A stretch of 64,000 bases of DNA from Adhaeribacter rhizoryzae. Its GTDB lineage: Bacteria > Bacteroidota > Bacteroidia > Cytophagales > Hymenobacteraceae. Positions within the stretch are counted from its first letter, which is position 1. Each line of letters starts with the position of its first letter. Below are positions 1-8,789 of this stretch, one piece after another. The notes under the pieces were generated by a model, which did not search any database, was not told the origin of the DNA, and worked only from the letters and a program-made list of their open reading frames with translations. The position numbers and the translations under genes were made by a program. The DNA lies in contig NZ_VWSF01000008.1 in assembly GCF_008629685.1 (NCBI RefSeq), forward strand, positions 1 through 64,000. Reading direction: 5' to 3'.

Positions 1-339
1 TTAGTGCAACTCACGCTGCTGGCTTTGTTTGCCGCTAGCAAGATAATGCTCTTGCACCTGGCTTCTAAACAGAAAGAAGCCGTGCCGCTGGCAGAAAGCT
101 TTACCCGGCAAGAAGTCGCTTGTCTGCAGGCTTTACAAAAACGTTATGAAGGAAAAACAGCCAAGCAGCGGAATCCTTACCCCCAAGACTCTTTACAATG
201 GTGCTACTGGATAATAGCCCGATTAGGCGGGTGGAAACCCCACGAAAAGCAGGCGGGGGTGATTACCCTTTTGCGCGGTTGGAATTACTTCCAGCATATC
301 TTGCACGGGTGGACCCTGGCCCAAAAATTTGTGTCCTAA
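1..339 (+). CDS. IS4-family transposase, C-terminal fragment (cut by window edge)
   Basis: The frame is open from the first base and ends at TAA 337-339, so only the C-terminal 112 codons are visible. The end carries the pattern seen at the C-terminus of IS4/Tn5-type transposases: a conserved tryptophan-rich stretch (QWCYWIIARLGGW), then a proline/lysine turn and a GVITLLRGW motif just before the stop. The catalytic DDE residues would lie upstream of the window. A GTG at position 4 is not the true start. Whether the element is intact cannot be judged here, and I could not identify a terminal inverted repeat after the stop. Family assignment is from pattern recognition and is fairly secure; activity is unknown. 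Confidence 0.7.
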   Translation, partial: LVQLTLLALFAASKIMLLHLASKQKEAVPLAESFTRQEVACLQALQKRYEGKTAKQRNPYPQDSLQWCYWIIARLGGWKPHEKQAGVITLLRGWNYFQHILHGWTLAQKFVS

Positions 340-713
340 TCGTAGCCCTAAATTAGGGAAGGAGTTCGGCCGAACCAGAACGTTACTGATTAGCTTTGTT
401 GTGCTGGCTTATTAATTGATTTTTAATAATGATTTAGAAAAGCAGGAACTACGGAGCAAACTACAGCAGTTTGGGCAATGAGGGCCTTTCAGGTTTCCGG
501 TGCGCAGCATTGCGAGGTACGAGCAAAGGAAAGATGAGCAGCCCGAATGACCAAACGGGGCCTCGCGGCCTTGAGCAAACTTAGGCTTTAAAATACAGTT
601 AGCACCTCCGCATTGAAAGATGGAATCTTTCAAAAGATAAATAGTGAAAATTGATTATTTAAGGAATATAGTTAAGGAGCATTAGCATAATTGCTAAAAC
701 TACTTGCCATAAA
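340..713. other. Intergenic, no supported gene
   Basis: About 370 bases between the transposase tail and the ettA terminator. The one open frame here (reverse strand, 412-633) is cysteine-rich, lacks a ribosome site and resembles no family I know, so I do not call it. The right end of the insertion element should lie in this stretch. Confidence 0.5.
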
Positions 714-737
714 AAAGGCAGCGTTACGGCTGCCTTT
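714..737 (-). terminator. Rho-independent terminator of ettA
   Basis: A perfect 9-bp stem (AAAGGCAGC paired with GCTGCCTTT) with a 6-base loop. Read on the minus strand it is followed by a run of six T. It lies 22 bases past the ettA stop. Confidence 0.85.
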
Positions 738-759
738 CTATTTAAAATATTACTAAACT

Positions 760-2424
760 TTAATCTACCAGTTTTTTGTAACGGATGCGTTTAGGCTCTA
801 CATCGCCGAGGCGTTTACGCTTGGCTTCTTCGTAGTCTGAGAAGTTACCTTCAAACCAAACCACCTGCGATTCGCCTTCAAAAGCCAGAATGTGGGTGGC
901 AATTCTATCCAGGAACCAGCGGTCGTGGGAAATAACCACGGCACAACCGGCAAAATTATCTAAAGCATCTTCCAAAGCCCGGATAGCGTTTACATCCAAA
1001 TCGTTGGTAGGCTCATCGAGTAATAATAAGTTGGCACCTTGTTTCAGGGTCATGGCTAAATGCACGCGGTTGCGCTCGCCACCCGATAATACGCCTACTT
1101 TTTTCTCCTGATCGGAGCCGCCAAAGTTGAACTTGCTTACGTAAGCCCGCGAGTTAATCTGGCGGTTAGCCAGCAGCATGGTTTCGGTACCGCCCGAAAT
1201 GGTTTCGAACACCGATTTGTTCGGGTCTAAAGATTCGTGTTGCTGATCGACGTAAGCAATTTCTACAGTGGGGCCTACGCTAATATTACCGGCATCGGGT
1301 TTTTCGCGGCCGGTTAACAACCGGAACAACGTAGATTTACCAGCGCCGTTGGGCCCAATAATACCAACAATACCAGCCGGCGGCAGCGAGAAAGTTAAAT
1401 TTTCAAATAATAATTTATCGCCGAAGGCTTTCGTCAGGTTTTCGGCTTCGATTACCACATTACCTAAACGCGGGCCATCCGGAATAAATAATTCCAGTTT
1501 TTGTTCTTTCTCCTTAGCGTCTTCGCTGGCCATTTTCTCGTAGTTACCCAAACGGGCTTTCGATTTGGCTTGCCGGGCTTTCGGCGACATGCGGGCCCAC
1601 TCCAGTTCGCGCTGTAAGGTTTTCTGGCGTTTGCTTTCTTGTTTTTCTTCTTTGGCTAAACGGGCGGCTTTCTGCTCCAGCCAGCTCGAATAATTGCCTT
1701 TCCACGGAATGCCTTCGCCGCGATCGAGTTCCAGAATCCAGCCGGCAACATTATCCAGGAAGTAACGGTCGTGGGTTACGGCTATTACAGTACCTTTGTA
1801 CTGCTGCAAGTGTTGCTCCAGCCATAATACCGATTCGGCATCGAGGTGGTTGGTAGGCTCATCCAATAACAACACATCGGGCTCCTGCAACAACAAACGG
1901 CACAAAGCTACGCGGCGCTTTTCACCACCCGATAAATTACCCACAATAGCTTCGCCGGGCGGGGTACGCAGGGCATCCATGGCGCGCTCTAATTTATTAT
2001 CCAGTTCCCAGGCGTTATATTGGTCTAGTTTTTCCTGTACTTCGCCCTGGCGGGTTAATAATTTATCGTAGTCGGCATCGGGGTCGGCAAAGGCTTCGTT
2101 TATTTCGTCGAACTCTTTCAGGAGCGCCACTACTTCGGCTACACCTTCTTCCACAATTTCCTTCACGGTTTTGGTAGGGTCCAGTTGGGGTTCTTGCTCT
2201 AGGTAGCCTACCGAGTAGCCCGAAGAAAAAGCAACTTCGCCCTGGTACGCTTTGTCTACGCCGGCAATAACTTTTAGCAAACTAGATTTACCCGAGCCAT
2301 TCAGACCGAGCACGCCAATTTTAGCGCCGTAGAAAAAAGAAAGGTAAATATTTTTTAATACTTGTTTCTGGGGTGGGTAAATTTTACTTACACCGGCCAT
2401 CGAAAAAATAATGGTTTCGCTCAT
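760..2424 (-). CDS. ettA: Energy-dependent translational throttle protein EttA (ABC-F)
   Basis: A 554-residue soluble ABC-F protein with two ATP-binding cassettes and no membrane segment. Cassette 1 has Walker A GLNGSGKSS near residue 40, then the signature LSGGEKRR and Walker B with LLLDEPTNHLD. Cassette 2 has GPNGAGKST near residue 355, LSGGERNR and LLLDEPTNDLD. Length and both signatures fit EttA closely. EttA binds the ribosomal E site and slows the first steps of translation when ADP is high; that role is known from the family and is not shown here. The gene stands alone: a terminator follows it, and a divergent promoter region separates it from the DUF349 gene. A candidate -7 box (TAATTTTG, minus strand) lies at 2548-2555. 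Confidence 0.95.
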   Translation of the reverse strand: MSETIIFSMAGVSKIYPPQKQVLKNIYLSFFYGAKIGVLGLNGSGKSSLLKVIAGVDKAYQGEVAFSSGYSVGYLEQEPQLDPTKTVKEIVEEGVAEVVALLKEFDEINEAFADPDADYDKLLTRQGEVQEKLDQYNAWELDNKLERAMDALRTPPGEAIVGNLSGGEKRRVALCRLLLQEPDVLLLDEPTNHLDAESVLWLEQHLQQYKGTVIAVTHDRYFLDNVAGWILELDRGEGIPWKGNYSSWLEQKAARLAKEEKQESKRQKTLQRELEWARMSPKARQAKSKARLGNYEKMASEDAKEKEQKLELFIPDGPRLGNVVIEAENLTKAFGDKLLFENLTFSLPPAGIVGIIGPNGAGKSTLFRLLTGREKPDAGNISVGPTVEIAYVDQQHESLDPNKSVFETISGGTETMLLANRQINSRAYVSKFNFGGSDQEKKVGVLSGGERNRVHLAMTLKQGANLLLLDEPTNDLDVNAIRALEDALDNFAGCAVVISHDRWFLDRIATHILAFEGESQVVWFEGNFSDYEEAKRKRLGDVEPKRIRYKKLVD

Positions 2425-2687
2425 AGCTGTTTTCTTCGTAAAATATTCAGTTATCGGGTCATAAGGGCTTAGGCGTTTAGCAGTTAAAATAATAAACTAC
2501 AGGGTTTAACCTTTAATAAAAACAACTACCGCTTACGTATTAAGAAACAAAATTAAGATACTTCGGACTAGGAAAGAAGCATCTGTACTAGTTTAAAAAA
2601 CTTTTTAATCTGCATTAAGTATATTTTAAGGCCTATATTTTATAAAAATTCCTGTACAAATATCATAAAAAACAGGCACAATCGGTT

Positions 2688-2715
2688 TTTGGAACTGTAG
2701 AAAGTAGTAAACTTG
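2688..2715 (+). promoter_or_regulatory. Candidate -33/-7 promoter for the DUF349 gene
   Basis: TTTG at 2688-2691, a 16-base spacer, then TAAACTTG at 2708-2715, one base off the Bacteroidota -7 consensus TAnnTTTG. The ATG at 2741 follows about 25 bases later. The rest of the 316-base divergent interval (2425-2740) is AT-rich and holds no gene. Confidence 0.4.
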
Positions 2716-2740
2716 TAAAATTTTTTTTTACATCCGTTAA

Positions 2741-4045
2741 ATGGAAAATAAAGACTATCTGGAAGAGGCCCGCCAATATGGTTATGTTCAAGATAACGAA
2801 ATTTGGCTGAAACCCTTCATGAATTATCCGGCCCGTAAGGTTGGCGAAGTAAAAGAGGTGGAGGAAGAGTCGTTGCAATATTTTGCCTACCGTTTCGAAA
2901 TGTTTCGGGAAAAGGTTAATGCGCTCTTAAAGAAAATTGAAGAGTCCGAGAACAAAGGTTCTTTCCTGATGAAGGTAATGCACCTGAAAGAGCAGGTAGA
3001 AAAATACGATGCGCTCGGCGATTTTGAAGCTATTTACAACCAACTTTCGCAGGCCGAAAACGAAATTAAGGCTTCTATCAGCCGCAACCGCGATAAAAAC
3101 CTGAACGCGAAGGTGGCTCTGATAACCGAAGCCGAAGAACTGCAGGACAGCATTGATTGGAAAGGCACTACCGAAAAGCTGAAAGAATTGCGCCAGAACT
3201 GGATTAAAACCGGTCCGGTAGACAAAGCAATTGCCGACGAAATTGAAGAACGGTTCCGGAATGCGGTAGAAACTTTTTTTACGCGCAAGAAAGACTTTTA
3301 CGAAGACAAGCAAAGTCTGGTAAACCGCACCATCGATAAATACCGCGATCTGATAGCCAAAGCCGAAGCTATTCAGAATTCCGACGATTGGGACGTTGCC
3401 ACCGCCAAGCTGAAAGAATACCAGACTGCCTGGAAACAGGTAGGCGGTAATTTGCCGCGCAAAACAACCAACGATCTCTGGAACCGCTTCCGGAAAGCCA
3501 ACAATCATTTTTTTGAGCGGCTGAAAAACCGGATTACCCAAACCAAAACCGAATCGAAAGAAAAATATTTTGAGGAGAATCTATCCAAAAAACGTGCTTT
3601 GGTAGAAGAAGCCGAAGGTTTGGTAAACGTGGAAGTACAAAGGGCAGTACCACGGGCTAAAGAACTACAGGCCGCCTGGAAAACCGTCGGCCCGGTAAAA
3701 GGCGAAGAATCGGACCGGTTGTGGGAGCGCTTTATTATTGCCTGCGATAAAGTTTTTGAGCTAAGCAGCCTGGAGCATTACCTGCGCAAGAAAAATATGG
3801 GTGCTAAAATTGCGCCGAACGAGCAGGTTACCGTGCGGGTAAACGCCCTGAAAGATTTTATTAAATCGGATAGGCAGGAACTGGAAGTGCTGGAAACCAA
3901 CCTGGGCAAACTAGCCGATACGCCGGGCAACGAAACTTTCCGGAACATGCTGCAAAGTAAAATTAGAGGCTTTAACCGAAAAATTAAAACCAAGCAGGAG
4001 TTAATAGATTTAATTAAAAACAAACAGGTAGCGGGCAGTGAATAA
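2741..4045 (+). CDS. DUF349 domain-containing protein
   Basis: A 434-residue, highly charged, helical protein with at least three DUF349 repeats. Each repeat has the pattern of a tryptophan, then KLKELxxxWxxxGPV or a similar string, followed by a phenylalanine-rich helix; they lie near residues 135-205, 210-280 and 285-350. DUF349 proteins are widespread in Bacteroidota and their molecular function is not settled. No signal peptide or membrane segment is present, so it is probably cytoplasmic and coiled. The ATG at 2741 has a candidate promoter just upstream. The downstream barrel gene begins 67 bases after the stop and may be co-transcribed. Confidence 0.85.
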   Translation: MENKDYLEEARQYGYVQDNEIWLKPFMNYPARKVGEVKEVEEESLQYFAYRFEMFREKVNALLKKIEESENKGSFLMKVMHLKEQVEKYDALGDFEAIYNQLSQAENEIKASISRNRDKNLNAKVALITEAEELQDSIDWKGTTEKLKELRQNWIKTGPVDKAIADEIEERFRNAVETFFTRKKDFYEDKQSLVNRTIDKYRDLIAKAEAIQNSDDWDVATAKLKEYQTAWKQVGGNLPRKTTNDLWNRFRKANNHFFERLKNRITQTKTESKEKYFEENLSKKRALVEEAEGLVNVEVQRAVPRAKELQAAWKTVGPVKGEESDRLWERFIIACDKVFELSSLEHYLRKKNMGAKIAPNEQVTVRVNALKDFIKSDRQELEVLETNLGKLADTPGNETFRNMLQSKIRGFNRKIKTKQELIDLIKNKQVAGSE

Positions 4046-4111
4046 TTTGGCTTGGTTGCCTGTTTAACGCAGGCATTTACGCGCTGGTTTGCCTTTAACA
4101 CTATTTACACC

Positions 4112-4915
4112 ATGAAAAAATTTAAAATTTCGTTTTTCCTGTTGGCAATAATGGCTTGCTCCTGGCAGGTAAAAGCCCAAACCCAAAACGATTCGCTGGC
4201 GCTACAGCAGCAAGTTCGTATTCCGAAGGGCAATTTCCATTTTGGTATAACTACTGCCGTAAACAACACCTGGATTAAGGTAGATAATGACGAAGCGAAT
4301 AACGAACATTATAAATATAAAACCACCATTAAATGGGCCCCGATAGGTTTGGTAGCCGGTTATAAATTTAACGACCGCCACGATGTGCAACTGGAGGCTT
4401 ATTTATCGCAGCAAGGGCAAAACTATACGCTCACCGAAAACGGCGACGGCACGGGCCTGGAACTCGGCGAGAAAAGAATAAATTTAACTTATTTGCAGGT
4501 ACCGCTGCTGTTTAAATTTACCACCGGCGATGCTGTGCGGTTTAATGTGCACGTGGGGCCGCAGGTAGGCTTTTTAATTAAAGGCGAAGAAGTAAATGAA
4601 TTTCCGGAAGCTATTGCTTTAAACGACCGTACGCTGCAAGGCGAATACTCGCTCGCTAAAAAAGGAAAAGGTGATTCTTTGTTTAAAAATGCCGGCGGCT
4701 TTACGGCTATTGCGCCCATGGCGGTATTAGGGCTAGGGGTAGAAAAAGACATTAAAGATAACCTGTATTTATCGGGTAATGTGCGCTTTAACTACGGTTT
4801 TACCGATATTCGGGATACCGAAACCACCACCAGTGAATATGATTTTGACAAATATACGTTACGCTATAATATTTTTGGCGGAATACAGTTAGGCTTACAT
4901 TATGTGCTCGATTAA
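4112..4915 (+). CDS. PorT-like outer membrane beta-barrel protein
   Basis: I start this at ATG 4112, where a clear signal peptide begins (MKKFKISFFLLAIMACSWQ, cleavage near KAQ-TQ), rather than at an in-frame codon 60 bases upstream. The mature part (about 245 residues) alternates short amphipathic strands with glycine/asparagine turns (GVEKDIKDNLYLSGNVRFNYG, LGLHYVLD at the end). This is the usual look of the Bacteroidota PF13568-type outer membrane barrel. No ligand can be inferred. It follows the DUF349 gene closely. Confidence 0.75.
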   Translation: MKKFKISFFLLAIMACSWQVKAQTQNDSLALQQQVRIPKGNFHFGITTAVNNTWIKVDNDEANNEHYKYKTTIKWAPIGLVAGYKFNDRHDVQLEAYLSQQGQNYTLTENGDGTGLELGEKRINLTYLQVPLLFKFTTGDAVRFNVHVGPQVGFLIKGEEVNEFPEAIALNDRTLQGEYSLAKKGKGDSLFKNAGGFTAIAPMAVLGLGVEKDIKDNLYLSGNVRFNYGFTDIRDTETTTSEYDFDKYTLRYNIFGGIQLGLHYVLD

Positions 4916-5017
4916 TTTGCTTAAAACTTAAAATTTAATTTAGCATCAAACATTTAAGTAAGTTTACTCGTTGTTTGTTTAAAATATGAAAAGCATCTAT
5001 ATTTAAAGAAATTAATA

Positions 5018-5048
5018 TTTGCTTTTGAACTTTTTTTTCTAAATTTTG
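5018..5048 (+). promoter_or_regulatory. Candidate promoter for the DUF2795 gene
   Basis: TTTG at 5018-5021, an 18-base spacer, then TAAATTTTG at 5040-5048, which matches TAnnTTTG with one extra base. It lies 36 bases before the start codon, and a good AAGGAG ribosome site is at 5071-5076. Confidence 0.5.
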
Positions 5049-5084
5049 CAACCTGTAATTAAAGTCACTTAAGGAGAAAATGAT

Positions 5085-5306
5085 ATGTATTGGACACTGG
5101 AATTAGCCTCATACCTGGAAGATGCCCCTTGGCCAGCAACAAAAGACGAATTGATCGATTATTCAATTCGTTCAGGCGCTCCCATGGAAGTAGTAGAAAA
5201 CCTCCAAGCTCTGGAAGATGACGGACAACCTTATGAAAATATTGAGGAAGTTTGGCCAGACTATCCAACTAAGGAAGACTTCATGTTTAATGAGGACGAA
5301 TATTAA
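5085..5306 (+). CDS. DUF2795 domain-containing small protein
   Basis: A 73-residue acidic protein that begins MYWTLELASYLEDAPWPATK and ends in a run of Asp and Glu. It matches DUF2795, a small family well conserved in Bacteroidota whose biochemical role is unknown to me. The start at 5085 is set by AAGGAG eight bases upstream; an overlapping ATG at 5080 leads to an early stop. It has no signal peptide. It has its own promoter-like element and is followed by an AT-rich inverted repeat. Confidence 0.85.
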   Translation: MYWTLELASYLEDAPWPATKDELIDYSIRSGAPMEVVENLQALEDDGQPYENIEEVWPDYPTKEDFMFNEDEY

Positions 5307-5309
5307 AAT

Positions 5310-5388
5310 TTAATTATGAGTTATAAATTATGAATTAGAAATCCTGTGGTTTTTAATTCATGATTCATAATTTATAATTCATAATTAA
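5310..5388. repeat. AT-rich inverted repeat
   Basis: Two arms of about 27 bases, 5310-5337 and 5362-5388, are near-perfect reverse complements made of AATTATGA/TTCATAAT-type words, separated by a short centre. The right arm ends three bases before the ATG of the next gene, so the element fills the whole intergenic space. It could be a terminator for the DUF2795 gene or a small dispersed repeat. Confidence 0.75.
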
Positions 5389-5390
5389 GA

Positions 5391-6110
5391 ATGTTAGAAG
5401 TAAAGAATCTGGTTGCGGGATACGAACAGCGTGTTCTTATCCGCAACCTTTTTTTTTATGTATCGGCACCGGCTTTTGTAGCTGTGGTGGGGCATAATGG
5501 TGCCGGCAAATCTACTCTCTTCAAAATATTAACCCGTAACTTGCCTTACCAGGGCGAGGTGCTGCTAAACGGCCAGTCCTTACACCATCTTGCTAACCCA
5601 GCCGGTAGCGGGGTGTTGTCTTACCTGCCGCAAAAAAATACCGTTACCTTTCCTATTAAGGTGCGCGATTTGGTTGTAATGGGTTTATTCCGGCACAAAC
5701 GCTTTTTCGAGCAATATTCTGAGCAGGATTACCAAACGGTACAGCACTTATTAAGCGCATTAGAGATTGAACATCTGCTGCACCGGGAATTTACCGAATT
5801 ATCGGGCGGCGAGCAGCAGTTGGTGTGGCTAGCCCAGTTAATGCTGCAGGATGCCGCTATTTGCCTGCTGGATGAACCTACCCAGCAACTGGATATTTAC
5901 CATAAAAAGCGGGTTTTTAATTTGCTTACCAATTGGGTAACCGAAAAAAATAAACTGGTGCTCTGCATTACCCACGATTTAGTTAACCTGCACGGCCACA
6001 CAGGTTATTTATTAAATTTATCTAAACCGGTTCCCACCCTCGAAATTCTTTCACCCGAAATTATTCAGGAGAATATTTCTTACCTCGAAGCAAAGCCACA
6101 TTTAATATAA
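5391..6110 (+). CDS. ABC transporter ATP-binding protein (FecE/HmuV-like)
   Basis: A 239-residue single ABC ATPase. Walker A is GHNGAGKST near residue 34, the Q-loop follows LPQKN, the signature is LSGGEQQ, and Walker B is CLLDEPTQQLD, with the switch histidine in ITHD. The short form and DEPTQQLD resemble ATPases of iron-siderophore, haem or cobalamin importers. No permease or binding protein adjoins it, so its partner must lie elsewhere and its substrate is open. The start abuts the AT-rich inverted repeat, with no clear ribosome site. Confidence 0.75.
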   Translation: MLEVKNLVAGYEQRVLIRNLFFYVSAPAFVAVVGHNGAGKSTLFKILTRNLPYQGEVLLNGQSLHHLANPAGSGVLSYLPQKNTVTFPIKVRDLVVMGLFRHKRFFEQYSEQDYQTVQHLLSALEIEHLLHREFTELSGGEQQLVWLAQLMLQDAAICLLDEPTQQLDIYHKKRVFNLLTNWVTEKNKLVLCITHDLVNLHGHTGYLLNLSKPVPTLEILSPEIIQENISYLEAKPHLI

Positions 6111-6150
6111 CCTGGTTTTACCCGATTTATCAGCTTCAGGCTGGTAAATA

Positions 6151-6764
6151 TTACTTTTGTAGCAAAATTATCCGGAAATTCCCACCAAAATTAGCCGATT
6201 GGTCTAACTGTACTTTTAGGTTGGTTTGGGCTAAAATACTTTCGAAACTGCGGGTAATATCGCTGAACAAAAGATTAGCAAAAATATTAACCGTCCGCCT
6301 GAAAAGCCTGGTTGGTGCCCCGGCGGCAGAAACTTATCGAAAACAACAATATTACCGCCGGGTTTTAATACGCGTTCAGCTTCCTGCAGGCAGCGTACCG
6401 GGTCCGGAATTACTGCCAGAATCAGGTGCAGCACTATTTTATCGAAAGCATTATCTGGCAAAGCAAGTTGTTGCCCGTCCATAACCAAGGCTTTTACCGG
6501 TAGTTGCAACCGCGCACTCCGTTGGGCGAGCCGCGTTACCATGGCTGGCGTAATATCGGTAGCCGTAATAGCGGCAGTTGGGGGCAAAAAATCTAAATCT
6601 AAACCGGTACCAGCGCCTACCAATAAAACGGTATCAGTTGGTTTTACCTGCAGCAATTCAATCGATCTCTTTCTTGATTTAGAAAAAACCTTACCAATTA
6701 CATTGTAAAAAGGACTGTATAGGGTATAGCGGAGCCTGTTCCAGGTATTGGTGTTTATGTTCAT
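6151..6764 (-). pseudogene. Class I SAM-dependent methyltransferase, frameshifted
   Basis: The frame starting at 6764 encodes a normal methyltransferase N-terminus: the SAM-binding motif VLLVGAGTGLDLDFLP near residue 50, then AITATDIT, DNAFDKIVLHL and VLKPGGNIVVFDKFLPPG. After residue ~156 the frame turns into unrelated hydrophobic residues and stops at 6231. In another frame the expected C-terminus continues (NIFANLLFSDITRSFE ... FGGNFRIILLQK) and stops at 6151-6153. Restoring one base in the A4 run at 6302-6305 (T run on the coding strand) joins the two frames into a product of about 204 residues. This is either a real disabling or phase-variable deletion or a sequencing error. The gene converges with the ABC ATPase. 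Its substrate is unknown. Confidence 0.8.
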
Positions 6765-7091
6765 AATTAAAAAATCAGGTAAAAATAGCCTAATATTTAT
6801 GCATGTTTTTTTGTTAGAAGCAAGGGCAAATTTATAAGGTTTATGGCTTCCGCAATGTTTGGTTTGCCCCCATCTGCTTTAAGCAATTAAATATTAACAG
6901 AATATTAAGCTGGATTTTAGCAGGCAATTTAATTAGGGTTGAGCAGTTATTTGTAAATCAAAATAATATAGCCTGATTGAAATAAGCGATAAATTAAATT
7001 GGTTTAGGTAGTGGTTAAACCTAAATAGAATAAATTTGCGACGCTGCTTTCCTTATCCGGGAACTAGCCATTAATACCTGTGGTAAAAAAC

Positions 7092-8708
7092 ATGCAGTCA
7101 TCCGCCAGCCTACATAAAGACAACCCTGTTCCCACACCCGACCAGGTTGGTATCCACAACCGGTATTATATTTCGCTTTCCGTAATTATGGTTATCGCGT
7201 TGGGCATACGGTTGGTGGCGGCTTTTTTCTCGAAAGGTTTTGCTTACCACGACGATCATTTTGATATTATTTCTATTGCCCAGGATTGGGTTTATGGCAT
7301 TCCGGTTTGGTTGAACGAAGAATTGCCCCCGCGCCACAGCATGTTTTATGCCGGCTTGCACTACGGGCTCTTTTATGTGCTGGAACAATTAGGCGTAACC
7401 AATCCCGACACCAAGATGCTGCTGGTAAGGCTACTGCACGGGGTGTATTCGTTGCTGATAGTATATTATGGCTACAAACTAACCGAAGCCCTAACCAATA
7501 AGCGCGAAGCCCGCATCGTGGGCCTGATGCTGGCGCTGGTGTGGTTTATGCCGTTCATGAGCGTGCGCAACTTAGTAGAAATGGTTTGTATACCGCCCTA
7601 CCTGGCCGGCTTTTATGTACTGGTAAAACAATCAGGTAAAATAAAGTTAGGTCATTATTTCTGGGCAGGGGCTTTGTTTGCGCTGGCATTTGTTTTTCGG
7701 TACCATACCATTTTGTTTGCCGGTGGCGTTGGCTTGGTGTTATTGTACCAAAAACAATGGCGCAACCTGCTAGGCTTCGGCTTAGGTTTTTTAATTTTAG
7801 CCACCCTTATTCAAGGCACCATCGATTTAATTTTCTTTGATTATCCTTTCCACTCGGTGGTTACTTATTTTTTGTACAACGCCGAGAACGCTCAGAATTT
7901 TAGTACCGGGCCTTCTTACCGGTTTTTATTAACGCTGCTGGGCTTCATGGTGCCACCCTTGAGCGTTTTCCTGCTGGTAGGTTACGTCCGCACGGGCCGG
8001 CTCGCGCCCATGCTGTTTTTAGGAGGTCTGTTATTTTTTGTGGTGCATTCGCTGTTCCCGAATAAACAAGAGCGCTTTATTCTGCCCTTATACCCGCTTT
8101 TTATGATTTTGGGCGTTATTGGCTGGCAAAGTTTTGTGCGGCAATCCAGTTTTTGGCAAACAAAGCGAAAATTATTAGCCGCCTGCTGGAGTTTTTTCTG
8201 GCTTCTGAATATTATAACTGCTTTTGCCCTGGCCCTTACATATTCTAAAAAAAGCCGTATTGCCCCGCTGGTATATTTATCGGAGAAGCCAGACCTGAAT
8301 GGCATCTTGCTGGAATTCGGCGACCATAGCCTGAAAATGCCGCCTTTGTTTTACCTGGGCCGGATGAGTGCGCAGTCCGAAGATTTTACAGCCGACTCTA
8401 AAAACAAGTGGGGTAAATATAAAAACGGTACGCCGCTACCCCCAGACTTTGTAATGGTGTACAGCCTGAACGATGAAAAACCGCTTCACCAACTCCAAAC
8501 CGAAATATTACCGGCTTACACCCCAAGTTATGTAATTGTAGTGGGCCAGGATGATTTAAAGAAGCGCCTGCAACGGGTGCAACAATTATATCCGCGCCTA
8601 AAATTAGAAAAAACGATTACCCCCTCGCGCTACGATCAGGTATTGCACCAATTAAACCCCCGCGTACACAAAGACGAACGGATTCAGATTTACCAAATAT
8701 TGCCTTAG
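7092..8708 (+). CDS. GT22/Alg9-like mannosyltransferase, multi-pass membrane protein
   Basis: About 538 residues with roughly ten membrane helices in the first two thirds and a soluble C-terminal part. The first helix is followed by FAYHDDHFD, an acidic lumenal-loop motif of GT-C enzymes. The motif NKQERFILPLYPL near residue 345 resembles the HKExRF signature of GT22 mannosyltransferases (Alg9/PIG-B). Such enzymes transfer sugars from lipid-phosphate donors on the outer face of the inner membrane. The natural acceptor is unknown. A GTG lies 12 bases upstream of the ATG at 7092; I prefer the ATG. A -7-like box (TAAATTTG) is at 7031-7038. A hairpin terminator follows the gene. Confidence 0.65.
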   Translation: MQSSASLHKDNPVPTPDQVGIHNRYYISLSVIMVIALGIRLVAAFFSKGFAYHDDHFDIISIAQDWVYGIPVWLNEELPPRHSMFYAGLHYGLFYVLEQLGVTNPDTKMLLVRLLHGVYSLLIVYYGYKLTEALTNKREARIVGLMLALVWFMPFMSVRNLVEMVCIPPYLAGFYVLVKQSGKIKLGHYFWAGALFALAFVFRYHTILFAGGVGLVLLYQKQWRNLLGFGLGFLILATLIQGTIDLIFFDYPFHSVVTYFLYNAENAQNFSTGPSYRFLLTLLGFMVPPLSVFLLVGYVRTGRLAPMLFLGGLLFFVVHSLFPNKQERFILPLYPLFMILGVIGWQSFVRQSSFWQTKRKLLAACWSFFWLLNIITAFALALTYSKKSRIAPLVYLSEKPDLNGILLEFGDHSLKMPPLFYLGRMSAQSEDFTADSKNKWGKYKNGTPLPPDFVMVYSLNDEKPLHQLQTEILPAYTPSYVIVVGQDDLKKRLQRVQQLYPRLKLEKTITPSRYDQVLHQLNPRVHKDERIQIYQILP

Positions 8709-8734
8709 GTTACTCTAGTCCGGTAGAAAAAGAA

Positions 8735-8757
8735 GAGCCGGCTTTTAAAGCCGGCTC
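8735..8757. terminator. Hairpin terminator between convergent genes
   Basis: GAGCCGGCTTT and AAAGCCGGCTC form a near-perfect palindrome between two convergent genes. T-rich sequence follows on the minus strand, so it fits the alcohol dehydrogenase gene best but can serve both. Confidence 0.75.
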
Positions 8758-8789
8758 CGGTAAATATTAGTACAAAAGCTGCTTTGGGG

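Noticed and set aside
412-633. Reverse-strand 73-codon frame near the transposase
   Set aside because: It has an odd composition rich in cysteine, no ribosome site and no family resemblance, in an insertion-element flank.
2927-3541. Long reverse-strand frame of 204 codons inside the DUF349 gene
   Set aside because: It lies wholly antisense to a clear protein family and its composition is that of a shadow frame.
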